The position numbers were made by a program, and so were the translations under genes. This document shows positions 19,496 to 29,800 of a stretch of DNA of 64,000 nucleotides, piece after piece. Under the pieces are notes generated by a model that did no database searches, was not told where the DNA came from, and worked only from the letters and a program-made list of their open reading frames with translations. The stretch lies in NCBI RefSeq assembly GCF_050948215.1, contig NW_027488709.1:248001-312000 (forward strand), given 5' to 3'. Positions within the stretch are counted from its first letter, which is position 1. Each line of letters starts with the position of its first letter. The DNA comes from Halictus rubicundus (Eukaryota > Arthropoda > Insecta > Hymenoptera > Halictidae).

Positions 19496-20480
19496 GAATA
19501 AATCTTCGAATAGCTTTTGCCGAGCGCCGAGCTTCAAAGACCCAGCGACGACAGACGACATACATTGTAAGCGGATGGAGAATCGCGCACGTAGGAAAGT
19601 TTAAACTTTTAGATTTTTCAATATATCCTCATTAAATTGTGACGAGCGAATGGAGGGGATTTTCCTGATGAAAATGAGGTCAAATTCGAGTGCAATCGAA
19701 CAAGTTTCACTGATACGTAATGTTACGATAAAAATTACAATCTCATTAAAGACAGTCCAAATGATGTCGTGTTTGGACTCATTTTGATCGGGACAAGCTC
19801 TACAACTCATTCGTCTTAACAATATTGTTCTGATTAAAAACATAAAAGCATAAATTGCCAATAATGCATGTGTTTGAGATTGGCTGAATGTGTCGGCAGC
19901 GTTTCCGCGCCGACGCGGATCGGCGCCCCGCAATTGGCTGGATCGCGGAGAGAAGCGAGATCAGGAATCGATTGTTAGATCGCTCTCTAATTGGCCCGCG
20001 CCGACGAGACGGGTTACGATCGATTATCATCGTTTCGCCGGCTCGCTCGCTCGTCCAGTTCGTTTCTAACGCTCTATCAAACTATCTCGCAATCGATCTT
20101 GATCTCGACCTCTTGTTCGCGTGAACGCTTCGCGTCTTTTTGACCGGTTTCGTGCTACAAGAGCTATCTACGGCTCCCGAAATAGACGGGAGATATCCAC
20201 TTCAAGCTAACTGTTCAAACGTGTTTATTTGTGTTTACAAACTGTACAAAGTAATCGGTTATAGTTCGACGATCCTCACGGTGAAATAAAGTCGTTGTGT
20301 CAGTAAACCGCGGCTCTTTAGTGTTCGCCTTCCGATCCCAAACAGCATGATTCTCCATCCGCTTACATTGTATGCCGTTTGGCAGTCGCTGGGTCTTCGA
20401 CGTTCGGCGCTCGTCGGTCCTCGTCGGCCTTCGTCGCCGTTTATTCGTCGAGCTGGCAAAAGTTATCCGAAGATTTATTC
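19496..20480. mobile_element. Foldback element A (split by a solo LTR)
   Basis: The outer ends GAATAAATCTTCG / CGAAGATTTATTC are inverted, and further in the arm CTTCAAAGACCCAGCGAC is matched by GTCGCTGGGTCTTCGACG. The internal region (19600-19866) is the reverse complement of the interior of element B. A 474-bp LTR interrupts it. Confidence 0.75.
19871..20344 (+). mobile_element. Solo LTR with perfect 5-bp target duplication
   Basis: The block starts TGTTTG and ends CAAACA and is flanked on both sides by GCATG (19866-19870 and 20345-20349). An AATAAA lies near the right end, suggesting plus orientation. Foldback element B preserves the uninterrupted sequence, which confirms the insertion boundaries independently. 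No internal retroelement sequence remains, as after LTR-LTR recombination. Confidence 0.88.
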
Positions 20481-20542
20481 AAAGCCTTCGAATAAATCTA
20501 CGGATAAAAATGCTAAATACAGTCCAATTTGTACCGTGTTTA

Positions 20543-20655
20543 GTGTCATTTTAATCAGAAGAATGCCACGAATTAGTTGGCGCAAGTCCCATAAAAAAAT
20601 CCTGAAAAACAATGGAGTTTTGCAATTTGATTGGTAGTTGTTTCACACCGATATC
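20543..20655 (+). repeat. Dispersed repeat, copy 2 of 2
   Basis: It is related to 13348-13480, sharing TTAATCAG, GAATGCCACGAAT and TCACACCGA in order. Confidence 0.55.
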
Positions 20656-20665
20656 TCGCGACTCT

Positions 20666-21112
20666 ACGAGCTCGGAACTTCAAAGACCAGCGACCGACCA
20701 ACGGCCTACAATGTAAGTAGATGGAGAATCGTGCATTATTGGCAATTTATGCTTTTATGTTTTTAATCAGAATAATATTGTTAATACGAATGAGCTGTGG
20801 AGCTTGTCCCGATCAAAATGAGTCCAAACACGACATCATTTGGACTATCTTCAATAAGAATGTCATTTTTATCGTAACATTACGTATCAATAAATTTGTT
20901 TGATTACACTCGAATTTGGACTCATTTTCATCAGGAAAAGCCCCTCAATTCACTCGTCGCAATTTTATGGTGGTATATTGAAAAATCTAAAAGTTAAACT
21001 TGCATTCGTACGCGATTCTCCATCTGCTTACATTGTATGCCGTTTGTCAGTCGCTGGGTCTTTGAAGTTCGGCTTTCGTCGGGCCTCGTTGCTGTTTATT
21101 CGAAGCCTTCGA
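20666..21112. mobile_element. Foldback element B (uninterrupted relative of A)
   Basis: Inverted ends carry CTTCAAAGACCAGCGAC on the left and GTCGCTGGGTCTTTGAAG on the right, with about 75-bp arms including CTACAATGTAAG/CTTACATTGTA. The interior is noncoding and matches element A in reverse orientation. Confidence 0.75.
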
Positions 21113-22124
21113 ATAAACGATACAGATAAAAGATGAAAAAATTGTTCCAAGTTCGAATAAATCCGCTTCGAATAAAAAAAATTAGCTTTATTCATCGGAT
21201 AAATTCTCGTCGAATAAAATTATTTATTCGACAAAGATACTTTTTTTATTCGAACCTTCGAATAACGAATAAAGTTAAAGTATCTTTTATTCGAATCGTT
21301 ATTTAAATAATTTGTTATCTAAATAGTGCCCAACTATGTCTGGAAGTAGCGCATTCGATTCCCGGTTCGGCGAGGCGCATATTTTGCTATAACTTTTGAA
21401 CTAAAAAAGATATCAAAGTGAAATTTAAACTGAAAAAATTAAAAAGAATCGGGTTTAATGGTATGTACTGAAATATATTTTGTATTTTTAAATAATTCTT
21501 TTTGTTTTTTAAATTTAATTACCCTTCAAAAATGTTCAAAACTAGTTATTATAAATATTGTTGTTCAATCTTTTATCAATCCCAAATAATTAAATTTATT
21601 AGAATATATACGCTGCAAATGAAAAGCAATATCAGAAGTAGATTGAGTAGGTAGCTATTAAATAGTCAAATGAAATTAGTGATATCAACGTCGTATTTTA
21701 TTAAATTAAATTTAAACTAAGTTCTTACTTTTGGCTAATATTAAACTAATTTAATTTCTTATAATTATGTTATTACACTGTTGTAGTTGTAATTGCACAG
21801 GGAAGAAGACTGACGTAGTAGAAAGAACAAGAAAAAAGTGTTTAACGAAAAAAAATCATTCCATGCGGGATTCGATCCGGGACCAAAATATTCTCAGCCG
21901 GAGACGTTACGTTATTATTATTATTACATTACGTCTCCTTCGATGCACTCGCGTGTCAGCCGTAATGGAATTAAGAGGAAACGACATTGTTTTGTTTCAT
22001 TCATCATATGAATCCTCGACATGAGATTTAAAATTATATCAGCAACAGCGCCATTGTAGAATATCGGTTCCACAATATTAGTTCTGGATGATACGGTAGG
22101 ATGTGACACGGAATGGTACGGGGG
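21113..22124. other. AT-rich DNA with TTCGAATAA repeats and tRNA-like scraps
   Basis: Between about 21090 and 21300 the palindromic word TTATTCGAATAA recurs many times with variations. At 21350-21366 (CATTCGATTCCCGG) and on the minus strand at 21855-21870 (GGATCGAATCCC) there are B-box-like words without a matching A box. I see no gene. Confidence 0.4.
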
Positions 22125-22195
22125 CTCTAGAGCCCCCCGAGCGTGAGACAGAAAAATACATTGGGTGATTGGTCTACTCCTATACCTCGTCTGTG
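22125..22195 (-). repeat. Dispersed CACAGACGAGG repeat, inverted partial copy
   Basis: The end reads ATTGGTCTACTCCTATACC then TCGTCTGTG, the reverse complement of the start of the copies at 19308 and 24331. Confidence 0.7.
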
Positions 22196-22388
22196 TCGAT
22201 ACTGAACTGTGGAAAACGTTGCTAGCTCGCCTGCTGGACAGAAATGTTACTATTTAGCTTCTTCTAGCGGCCGTTCTTTCATAGCGTGACAATCATTATT
22301 TTTCGGAGTCAGGTTCGGACGGTCCGCCCCCCTTAAGCAGCCCTGGCCATATGGTTTTTGTTTCTTCTGCTCTTCTTTCTTCTTACAG

Positions 22389-22531
22389 TTAAACACCAAT
22401 TCCTTCAGCTTCTGTGTCAACATCTATCAAATGGGTTGTATTATTACTTTGAATTATTTTTTTTTAAGCGTAAAATGACATCACTTACCCCTTCTGGAAG
22501 CTGCGATATGTAATTCTTCGAGTTTGTTCAT
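22389..22531 (-). other. Speculative two-exon micro-ORF
   Basis: A minus-strand ATG at 22529-22531 opens 43 nt that end in a strong donor (GTAAGTG from 22488). A possible acceptor (TTTGATAG) precedes 22423, and joining them gives a 26-residue peptide ending at 22389. The start of the second exon also opens an independent 50-odd-codon frame (MLTQKLKELVFNC). I know no homologue. This may be chance. Confidence 0.15.
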
Positions 22532-24071
22532 TTTACTAATGCGTAAATTACTCGTTCCTTTAATAAAGTATCAACGTGTAACCGTTCATTCCTCTTTCGA
22601 CTTCATTGATTTGATTTATCCCTGTCCCGACGACTCAAGGGTTATTTATATTAAGACACGGGGGCCGGTTACTACCCCCAATTCCCTACGCGTGTAAATT
22701 CGCGAAGGAGATGGATTCGTGCCTCCAGGCACTGGAAAGCGGCGAGGTTTGGACGAGACAAATAAAGCTTGTAGACAAATTACTGGTAAAAGGGCAGTAT
22801 ATTCTTGGAAGAACTATTTCTATTTTGACGAGCAATCGCTCCGGTATGCTCGGAGATGAGCTATTTGTTTACAGGACGACCCGTGATCTGTCCCGACGGA
22901 CGGGGCAATAAATTCCTCTATGACGACGCGCTGAATACCGCGTATCGGTAATCCGTACCGAGTTCTCGCAACACGTAAACACGCAATATATGCCGTGTTA
23001 CGACGCACGCAGTTCGCTCGCTTTGCCTCTACACCTGGTTTTTAATGAATGATTTTAACGATTTAAACGTGTATCGCGCCTCTCGATATGCGAATTCGTG
23101 ACCTGTCTAACCAACCGTGCACCCGGCCGCGAATGCGTACGAGTATTCAAATCCTACCGAAGCAGTGATGGGCATTTCGAACGAGAACCACGAAAGTTAC
23201 GATGACGAAGTGTCCACTCGGTACCACGATTACAACGAAAGATTTATGAATTTTAAATAACCCGTGATGATTCCACAGAACACAAACTGCGTCTTAACGG
23301 TCGGCAATGCCACAGCGCAGTTTGCACCTGTGACTCCTCGGTTTGAGGCGCTTACGCGTCGAGGATAGAACAGTCGGTTTGCCTGTTCTATCGGGTCGGT
23401 TTTGACCCCTCGATCGCGTACCGTGTTTCGCAGATGTAGAGTGATCTATCTGCGGCACGCATCGACCTCCTTCGATCGGTATCGAGTGGGGATCGATGCG
23501 TGCGCATTGCGACAAGTGTCGCGATATCTCGCGGTCTTTTTCTCCGTCAGAACTCGCGGGTTACGTCACGGAGCGTTATGGTGGGGTCGACATCGACGTT
23601 CGATATATGGGGTGTATCAATATGTAACCTGTACGGTTACAAACGTTCTCCAGAGCAGGGTTTTCCTTGTTGTTTGAATTCAATTTTCTTCCTAATAGAC
23701 TGTAATCTTTTGCGCTCAGCTATTTTGAACGCTCTTCTTTTCGATTTAGAAACTCTTATTCGTCTTATTCGGCGGTAGCGGTGCTCGGTGGAGATATGTT
23801 CTCGGTCTCGCATGCCGGGTCTCAACTGCTACGACTGCTGTTTCTCGTGGCCTATTTATCCTTCCCACCGCCCACTTCCACTCGCGAGCAGCCGCATCGT
23901 CGCGGTGGCCACCTCGCGGCCGCGACGGGAGACTGTGCTCGGCCGTGGTCTCGCGGCGCGCTCGCTGGGAGTGGGGCGGTGGTAGGCGCGGTGTTAGGCG
24001 GGGAAGTCGCGGGCCTTAGATATACCCGTTACATACATATTATGGACCTACATATTTGATACAATGAAATA
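22532..24071. other. Unassigned DNA, partly CpG-rich
   Basis: No supported gene is present. A CpG-dense island occurs at about 23860-24020, and a plus-strand frame from 23781 begins with a hydrophobic stretch (LLRLLFLVAYLSF) resembling a signal peptide but then becomes compositionally driven Arg/Gly/Ala sequence. Confidence 0.35.
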
Positions 24072-24152
24072 TTAAAGCATCTGCCAAACCTCCCAATCTT
24101 CCATCGTGTCCACGGGAACTTGCTGGTTGTCTTTACTATTACTCTCGGCCAT
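24072..24152 (-). other. Possible 26-codon small ORF
   Basis: A minus-strand ATG in good context (AGAATGGCC) encodes MAESNSKDNQQ followed by an acidic Trp-rich end (MEDWEVWQML) and a TAA. It could be a translated small ORF or the 5' end of a retrocopied gene; I do not recognise it. Confidence 0.2.
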
Positions 24153-24330
24153 TCTTCTTCTATAAATTTTTATTTTTCTCAATTTTCACTTCAATGTATT
24201 CTATCACAGACGAGGTATAGGCAGAGAGGATATGAGAGTGCTCACGCCCGGGTTTTCGGCGTTCCCGATATAGTGCTGACATCTGCTCAGCCTTAGCATG
24301 GCACAGAACCGGTCAGTCTTTTAGCATGAC

Positions 24331-24470
24331 CACAGATGAGGTATAGGAGTAGACCAATCACCATATGGGGTTTCGTGTCTCACGATCTGAAATACCGACA
24401 TCGTTAACAACAACTAGATTTCTTACGCCCTCTACTCTGACGAACGATAAATCTTGTAACTAGATCCACG
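24331..24470 (+). repeat. Dispersed CACAGACGAGG repeat, copy B
   Basis: It matches 19308-19430 closely, with an extra block (CGATCTGAAATACCGACATC) in the middle. It lies just before the start of the large array. Confidence 0.75.
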
Positions 24471-24639
24471 AGAACTATAGCCCATACACCTATGATAAAT
24501 GATGAAGATACGACTCTGAACTCAATACACGAGTACGACTTACCGTTCTTGCACACGGGTGTAAACAGGTGTAAATCTAACCCGCTGATGAGAGCAAACC
24601 CAACACTAACCTAACACTCGCTCAACAGGGCCAAACTAA

Positions 24640-25309
24640 CCCTTTTTCATTGAATGAAAAGGTATTCTGAAACAAAAACTGCGTGTTTCGATTAATAATT
24701 GAAAGAGAGCTGCCTTGAAGGTGAAGATGGGCCAAGAGTAAACAAGGAGAGCATTGAAGGACCTTCAGCTCATCCCGAGGTAGCCTAAAGTAAATTCAGA
24801 CACAGTTCAATTACATACACAAGTTTTTATAACTAGCAAGTCTTAAATTCTATTTTCAAATGTTATCGCAAAGTTATAAATGAGCAGCTATTAGCTCGAT
24901 ATTATTCTCTATTTCGCAGTTCGCTAAATGGGAAAGATTACTTTTCCACAGACGGAAAAGGTCACTTTACCATTTAGCGTATATCGAGTAATTATTGCGG
25001 AGTAAAAGGTGTGAATCGGAGAAGAAGTCTCCGATTCACGGGAGATGAAAAACGAATCAGGCAGAAGGCTCTGAGTCGCGAGGCAACAATAAAATAATCA
25101 GAGCAGAAGGCTATGACCCAAATCAACTAGCGAATTTAACAAACTGAGTCTAACACAATAATTGCTCGACAACTAATACTAACTTATAAATAATGTGAAA
25201 TCTTCGATCGATGCGGTGTCTTCGTTCGACGATAACTTTGCTCACATCTGTTATCCTTTATCTGAAACAGACTAATAATAATTAGACACAATAAAATCAA
25301 GGAACCAAA
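24640..25309 (+). promoter_or_regulatory. Example cassette spacer: TATA-like motif and hairpins
   Basis: The 670-bp spacer of cassette 1 contains a stem GTGAATCGGAGA / TCTCCGATTCAC (12 bp, loop AGAAG). It also contains a long-range stem CGCTAAATGG / CCATTTAGCG that encloses a GGAAAA / TTTTCC-type hairpin. TATAAATA lies at 25185-25192, about 120 bp before an ATG at 25310 in good context (ACCAAAATGG). An AATAAA lies about 220 bp before the ATG. The same order recurs in all 18 cassettes. It could serve as a promoter and leader for each cassette; that is inference. Confidence 0.5.
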
Positions 25310-25335
25310 ATGGAAGACGATGAAAAGAAGACAAA

Positions 25336-26394
25336 CCCCGTACATGAGTACGGCCTACCTAACATGCACGAGAGTGCGAATCTAACCGGCTTACGAGAGC
25401 CAACCTAACACCAGCTCACGAGAGCCAAGCTAACCCCGTACACGAGTACGGCCTACCTAACATGCACAAGAGTGCAAATCTAACCGGCTCACGAGAGCCA
25501 AACCTAAGACCAGCTCACGAGAGCCAAGCTAACCCCGCACACGAGTGCGGCCTACCTAATATGCAGAAGAGTGCGAATCTAACCAGCTCACGAGAGCCAT
25601 CCTAAGACCAGCTCACGAGAGCCAAGCTAACCCCGCACACGAGTGCGGCCTACCTAACATGCACAAGAGTGCAAATCTAACCGGCTCACGAGAGCCAAAC
25701 CTAAGACCAGCTCACGAGAGCCAAGCTAACCCCGCACACGAGTGCGGCCTACCTAATATGCAGAAGAGTGCGAATCTAACCAGCTCACGAGAGCCATCCT
25801 AAGACCAGCTCACGAGAGCCAAGCTAACCCCGCACACGAGTGCGGCCTACCTAATATGCAGAAGAGTGCGAATCTAACCAGCTCACGAGAGCCATCCTAA
25901 GACCAGCTCACGAGAGCCAAGCTAACCCCGCATACGAGTGCGGCCTACCTAACATGCAGAAGAGTGCAAATCTAACCGGCTCACGAGAGCCAAACCTAAG
26001 ACCAGCTCACGAGAGCCAAGCTAACCCCGCACACGAGTGCGGCCTACCTAATATGCAGAAGAGTGCGAATCTAACCAGCTCACGAGAGCCATCCTAAGAC
26101 CAGCTCACGAGAGCCAAGCTAACCCCGCACACGAGTGCGGCCTACCTAACATGCACAAGAGTGCAAATCTAACCGGCTCACGAGAGCCAAACCTAAGACC
26201 AGCTCACGAGAGCCAAGCTAACCCCGCACACGAGTGCGGCCTACTTAACATGCACAAGAGTGCAAATCTAACCGGCTCACGAGAGCCAAACCTAAGACCA
26301 GCTCACGAGAGCCAAGCTAACCCCGCACACGAGTGCGGCCTACCTATCACGCACAAGAGTGCGAAATCTAACCGGCTCACGAGAGCCAAACTAA
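25336..26394 (+). repeat. Example monomer run: 98/99-bp units with four hairpins each
   Basis: Each unit contains, in order, CCGCACACGAGTGCGG, TGCACAAGAGTGCA, GGCTCACGAGAGCC and GCTCACGAGAGC. Each is a 4-6-bp perfect stem closing a 4-nt loop (ACGA or AAGA). Variants are systematic: TGCAC to TGCAG, GCAAAT to GCGAAT, and AACATG to AATATG. A variant ending CCATCCTAAG is one base shorter than the one ending CCAAACCTAAG. The first unit of most cassettes instead carries CCGTACATGAGTACGG and GGCTTACGAGAGCC. A 99-bp unit keeps a 33-codon frame open on the plus strand, while the 98-bp unit ends it. Confidence 0.93.
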
Positions 26395-26670
26395 CCCTTT
26401 TTCATTGAATGAAAAGGTATTCTGAAACAAAAACTGCGTGTTTCGATTAATAATTGAAAGAGAGCTGCCTTGAAGGTGAAGATGGGCCAAGAGTAAACAA
26501 GGAGAGCATTGAAGGACCTTCAGCTCATCCCGAGGTAGCCTAAAGTAAATTCAGACACAGTTCAATTACATACACAAGTTTTTATAACTAGCAAGTCTTA
26601 AATTCTATTTTCAAATGTTATCGCAAAGTTATAAATGAGCAGCTATTAGCTCGATATTATTCTCTATTTG

Positions 26671-26838
26671 TAAGATTACTAGAGGTTCTTACAAATAGAG
26701 AATAATACCGATTGCCCGGGTCTCACCACGAGGAGGTTGCTGCGCAAGAGACCCGAAAGGAAGCCAGAACGAATTCAATACGCTTCCTTCTGACTCCCTT
26801 TCTTACAACGACGATTTACTATCTTATCAACTAAATTT
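26671..26838 (+). repeat. 168-bp optional spacer module
   Basis: Cassettes 2-8 carry this block between TATTCTCTATTT and CGCAGTTCGC; cassettes 1 and 9-18 lack it. Its left end folds back: in cassette 2, 26655-26675 pairs perfectly over 21 bp with 26687-26707 around an 11-nt loop. The module also contains CGGGTCTC / GAGACCCG and GGAAGC / GCTTCC stems. Cassettes 3-8 have lost about 25 bp immediately left of it, removing part of the long stem. Confidence 0.85.
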
Positions 26839-29800
26839 CGCAGTTCGCTAAATGGGAAAGATTACTTTTCCACAGACGGAAAAGGTCACTTTACCATTTA
26901 GCGTATATCGAGTAATTATTGCGGAGTAAAAGGTGTGAATCGAAGAAGAAGTCTCCGATTCACGGGAGATGAAAAACGAATCAGGCAGAAGGCTCTGAGT
27001 CGCGAGGCAACAATAAAATAATCAGAGCAGAAGGCTATGACCCAAATCAACTAGCGAATTTAACAAACTGAGTCTAACACAATAATTGCTCGACAACTAA
27101 TACTAACTTATAAATAATGTGAAATCTTCGATCGATGCGGTGTCTTCGTTCGACGATAACTTTGCTCACATCTGTTATCCTTTATCTGAAACAGACTAAT
27201 AATAATTAGACACAATAAAATCAAGGAACCAAAATGGAAGACGATGAAAAGAAGACAAACCCCGTACATGAGTACGGCCTACCTAACATGCACGAGAGTG
27301 CGAATCTAACCGGCTTACGAGAGCCAACCTAACACCAGCTCACGAGAGCCAAGCTAACCCCGTACACGAGTACGGCCTACCTAACATGCACAAGAGTGCA
27401 AATCTAACCGGCTCACGAGAGCCAAACCTAAGACCAGCTCACGAGAGCCAAGCTAACCCCGCACACGAGTGCGGCCTACCTAACATGCAGAAGAGTGCGA
27501 ATCTAACCAGCTCACGAGAGCCAAACCTAAGACCAGCTCACGAGAGCCAAGCTAACCCCGCACACGAGTGCGGCCTACCTAACATGCAGAAGAGTGCAAA
27601 TCTAACCGGCTCACGAGAGCCAAACCTAAGACCAGCTCACGAGAGCCAAGCTAACCCCGTACACGAGTACGGCCTACCTAACATGCACAAGAGTGCAAAT
27701 CTAACCGGCTCACGAGAGCCAAACCTAAGACCAGCTCACGAGAGCTAAGCTAACCCCGCACACGAGTGCGGCCTACCTAACATGCACAAGAGTGCAAATC
27801 TAACCGGCTCACGAGAGCCAAACCTAAGACCAGCTCACGAGAGCCAAGCTAACCCCGCACACGAGTGCGGCCTACCTAATATGCAGAAGAGTGCGAATCT
27901 AACCAGCTCACGAGAGCCATCCTAAGACCAGCTCACGAGAGCCAAGCTAACCCCGCACACGAGTGCGGCCTACCTATCACGCACAAGAGTGCGAAATCTA
28001 ACCGGCTCACGAGAGCCAAACTAACCCTTTTTCATTGAATGAAAAGGTATTCTGAAACAAAAACTGCGTGTTTCGATTAATAATTGAAAGAGAGCTGCCT
28101 TGAAGGTGAAGATGGGCCAAGAGTAAACAAGGAGAGCATTGAAGGACCTTCAGCTCATCCCGAGGTAGCCTAAAGTAAATTCAGACACAGTTCAATTACA
28201 TACACAAGTTTTTATAACTAGCAAGTCTTAAATTCTATTTTCAAATGTTATCGCAAAGTTATAAATGAGCATTTGTAAGATTACTAGAGGTTCTTACAAA
28301 TAGAGAATAATACCGATTGCCCGGGTCTCACCACGAGGAGGTTGCTGCGCAAGAGACCCGAAAGGAAGCCAGAACGAATTCAATACGCTTCCTTCTGACT
28401 CCCTTTCTTACAACGACGATTTACTATCTTATCAACTAAATTTCGCAGTTCGCTAAATGGGAAAGATTACTTTTCCACAGACGGAAAAGGTCACTTTACC
28501 ATTTAGCGTATATCGAGTAATTATTGCGGAGTAAAAGGTGTGAATCGAAGAAGAAGTCTCCGATTCACGGGAGATGAAAAACGAATCAGGCAGAAGGCTC
28601 TGAGTCGCGAGGCAACAATAAAATAATCAGAGCAGAAGGCTATGACCCAAATCAACTAGCGAATTTAACAAACTGAGTCTAACACAATAATTGCTCGACA
28701 ACTAATACTAACTTATAAATAATGTGAAATCTTCGATCGATGCGGTGTCTTCGTTCGACGATAACTTTGCTCACATCTGTTATCCTTTATCTGAAACAGA
28801 CTAATAATAATTAGACACAATAAAATCAAGGAACCAAAATGGAAGACGATGAAAAGAAGACAAACCCCGTACATGAGTACGGCCTACCTAACATGCACGA
28901 GAGTGCGAATCTAACCGGCTTACGAGAGCCAACCTAACACCAGCTCACGAGAGCCAAGCTAACCCCGTACACGAGTACGGCCTACCTAACATGCACAAGA
29001 GTGCAAATCTAACCGGCTCACGAGAGCCAAACCTAAGACCAGCTCACGAGAGCCAAGCTAACCCCGCACACGAGTGCGGCCTACCTAACATGCAGAAGAG
29101 TGCGAATCTAACCAGCTCACGAGAGCCAAACCTAAGACCAGCTCACGAGAGCCAAGCTAACCCCGCACACGAGTGCGGCCTACCTAACATGCAGAAGAGT
29201 GCAAATCTAACCGGCTCACGAGAGCCAAACCTAAGACCAGCTCACGAGAGCCAAGCTAACCCCGTACACGAGTACGGCCTACCTAACATGCACAAGAGTG
29301 CAAATCTAACCGGCTCACGAGAGCCAAACCTAAGACCAGCTCACGAGAGCCAAGCTAACCCCGCACACGAGTGCGGCCTACCTAACATGCACAAGAGTGC
29401 AAATCTAACCGGCTCACGAGAGCCAAACCTAAGACCAGCTCACGAGAGCCAAGCTAACCCCGCACACGAGTGCGGCCTACCTAATATGCAGAAGAGTGCG
29501 AATCTAACCAGCTCACGAGAGCCATCCTAAGACCAGCTCACGAGAGCCAAGCTAACCCCGCACACGAGTGCGGCCTACCTATCACGCACAAGAGTGCGAA
29601 ATCTAACCGGCTCACGAGAGCCAAACTAACCCTTTTTCATTGAATGAAAAGGTATTCTGAAACAAAAACTGCGTGTTTCGATTAATAATTGAAAGAGAGC
29701 TGCCTTGAAGGTGAAGATGGGCCAAGAGTAAACAAGGAGAGCATTGAAGGACCTTCAGCTCATCCCGAGGTAGCCTAAAGTAAATTCAGACACAGTTCAA

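Noticed and set aside
22711..22911. A 66-codon plus-strand ORF (MDSCLQALESG)
   Set aside because: No homologue is recognised, there is no splice or promoter support, and the length is expected by chance.
24575..24600. Hammerhead ribozyme in the satellite (CTGATGAG near 24580)
   Set aside because: The conserved GAAA and the cleavage-site arrangement are absent; the word arises from a diverged monomer, and normal monomers and spacers lack it. No other small ribozyme core was recognised.
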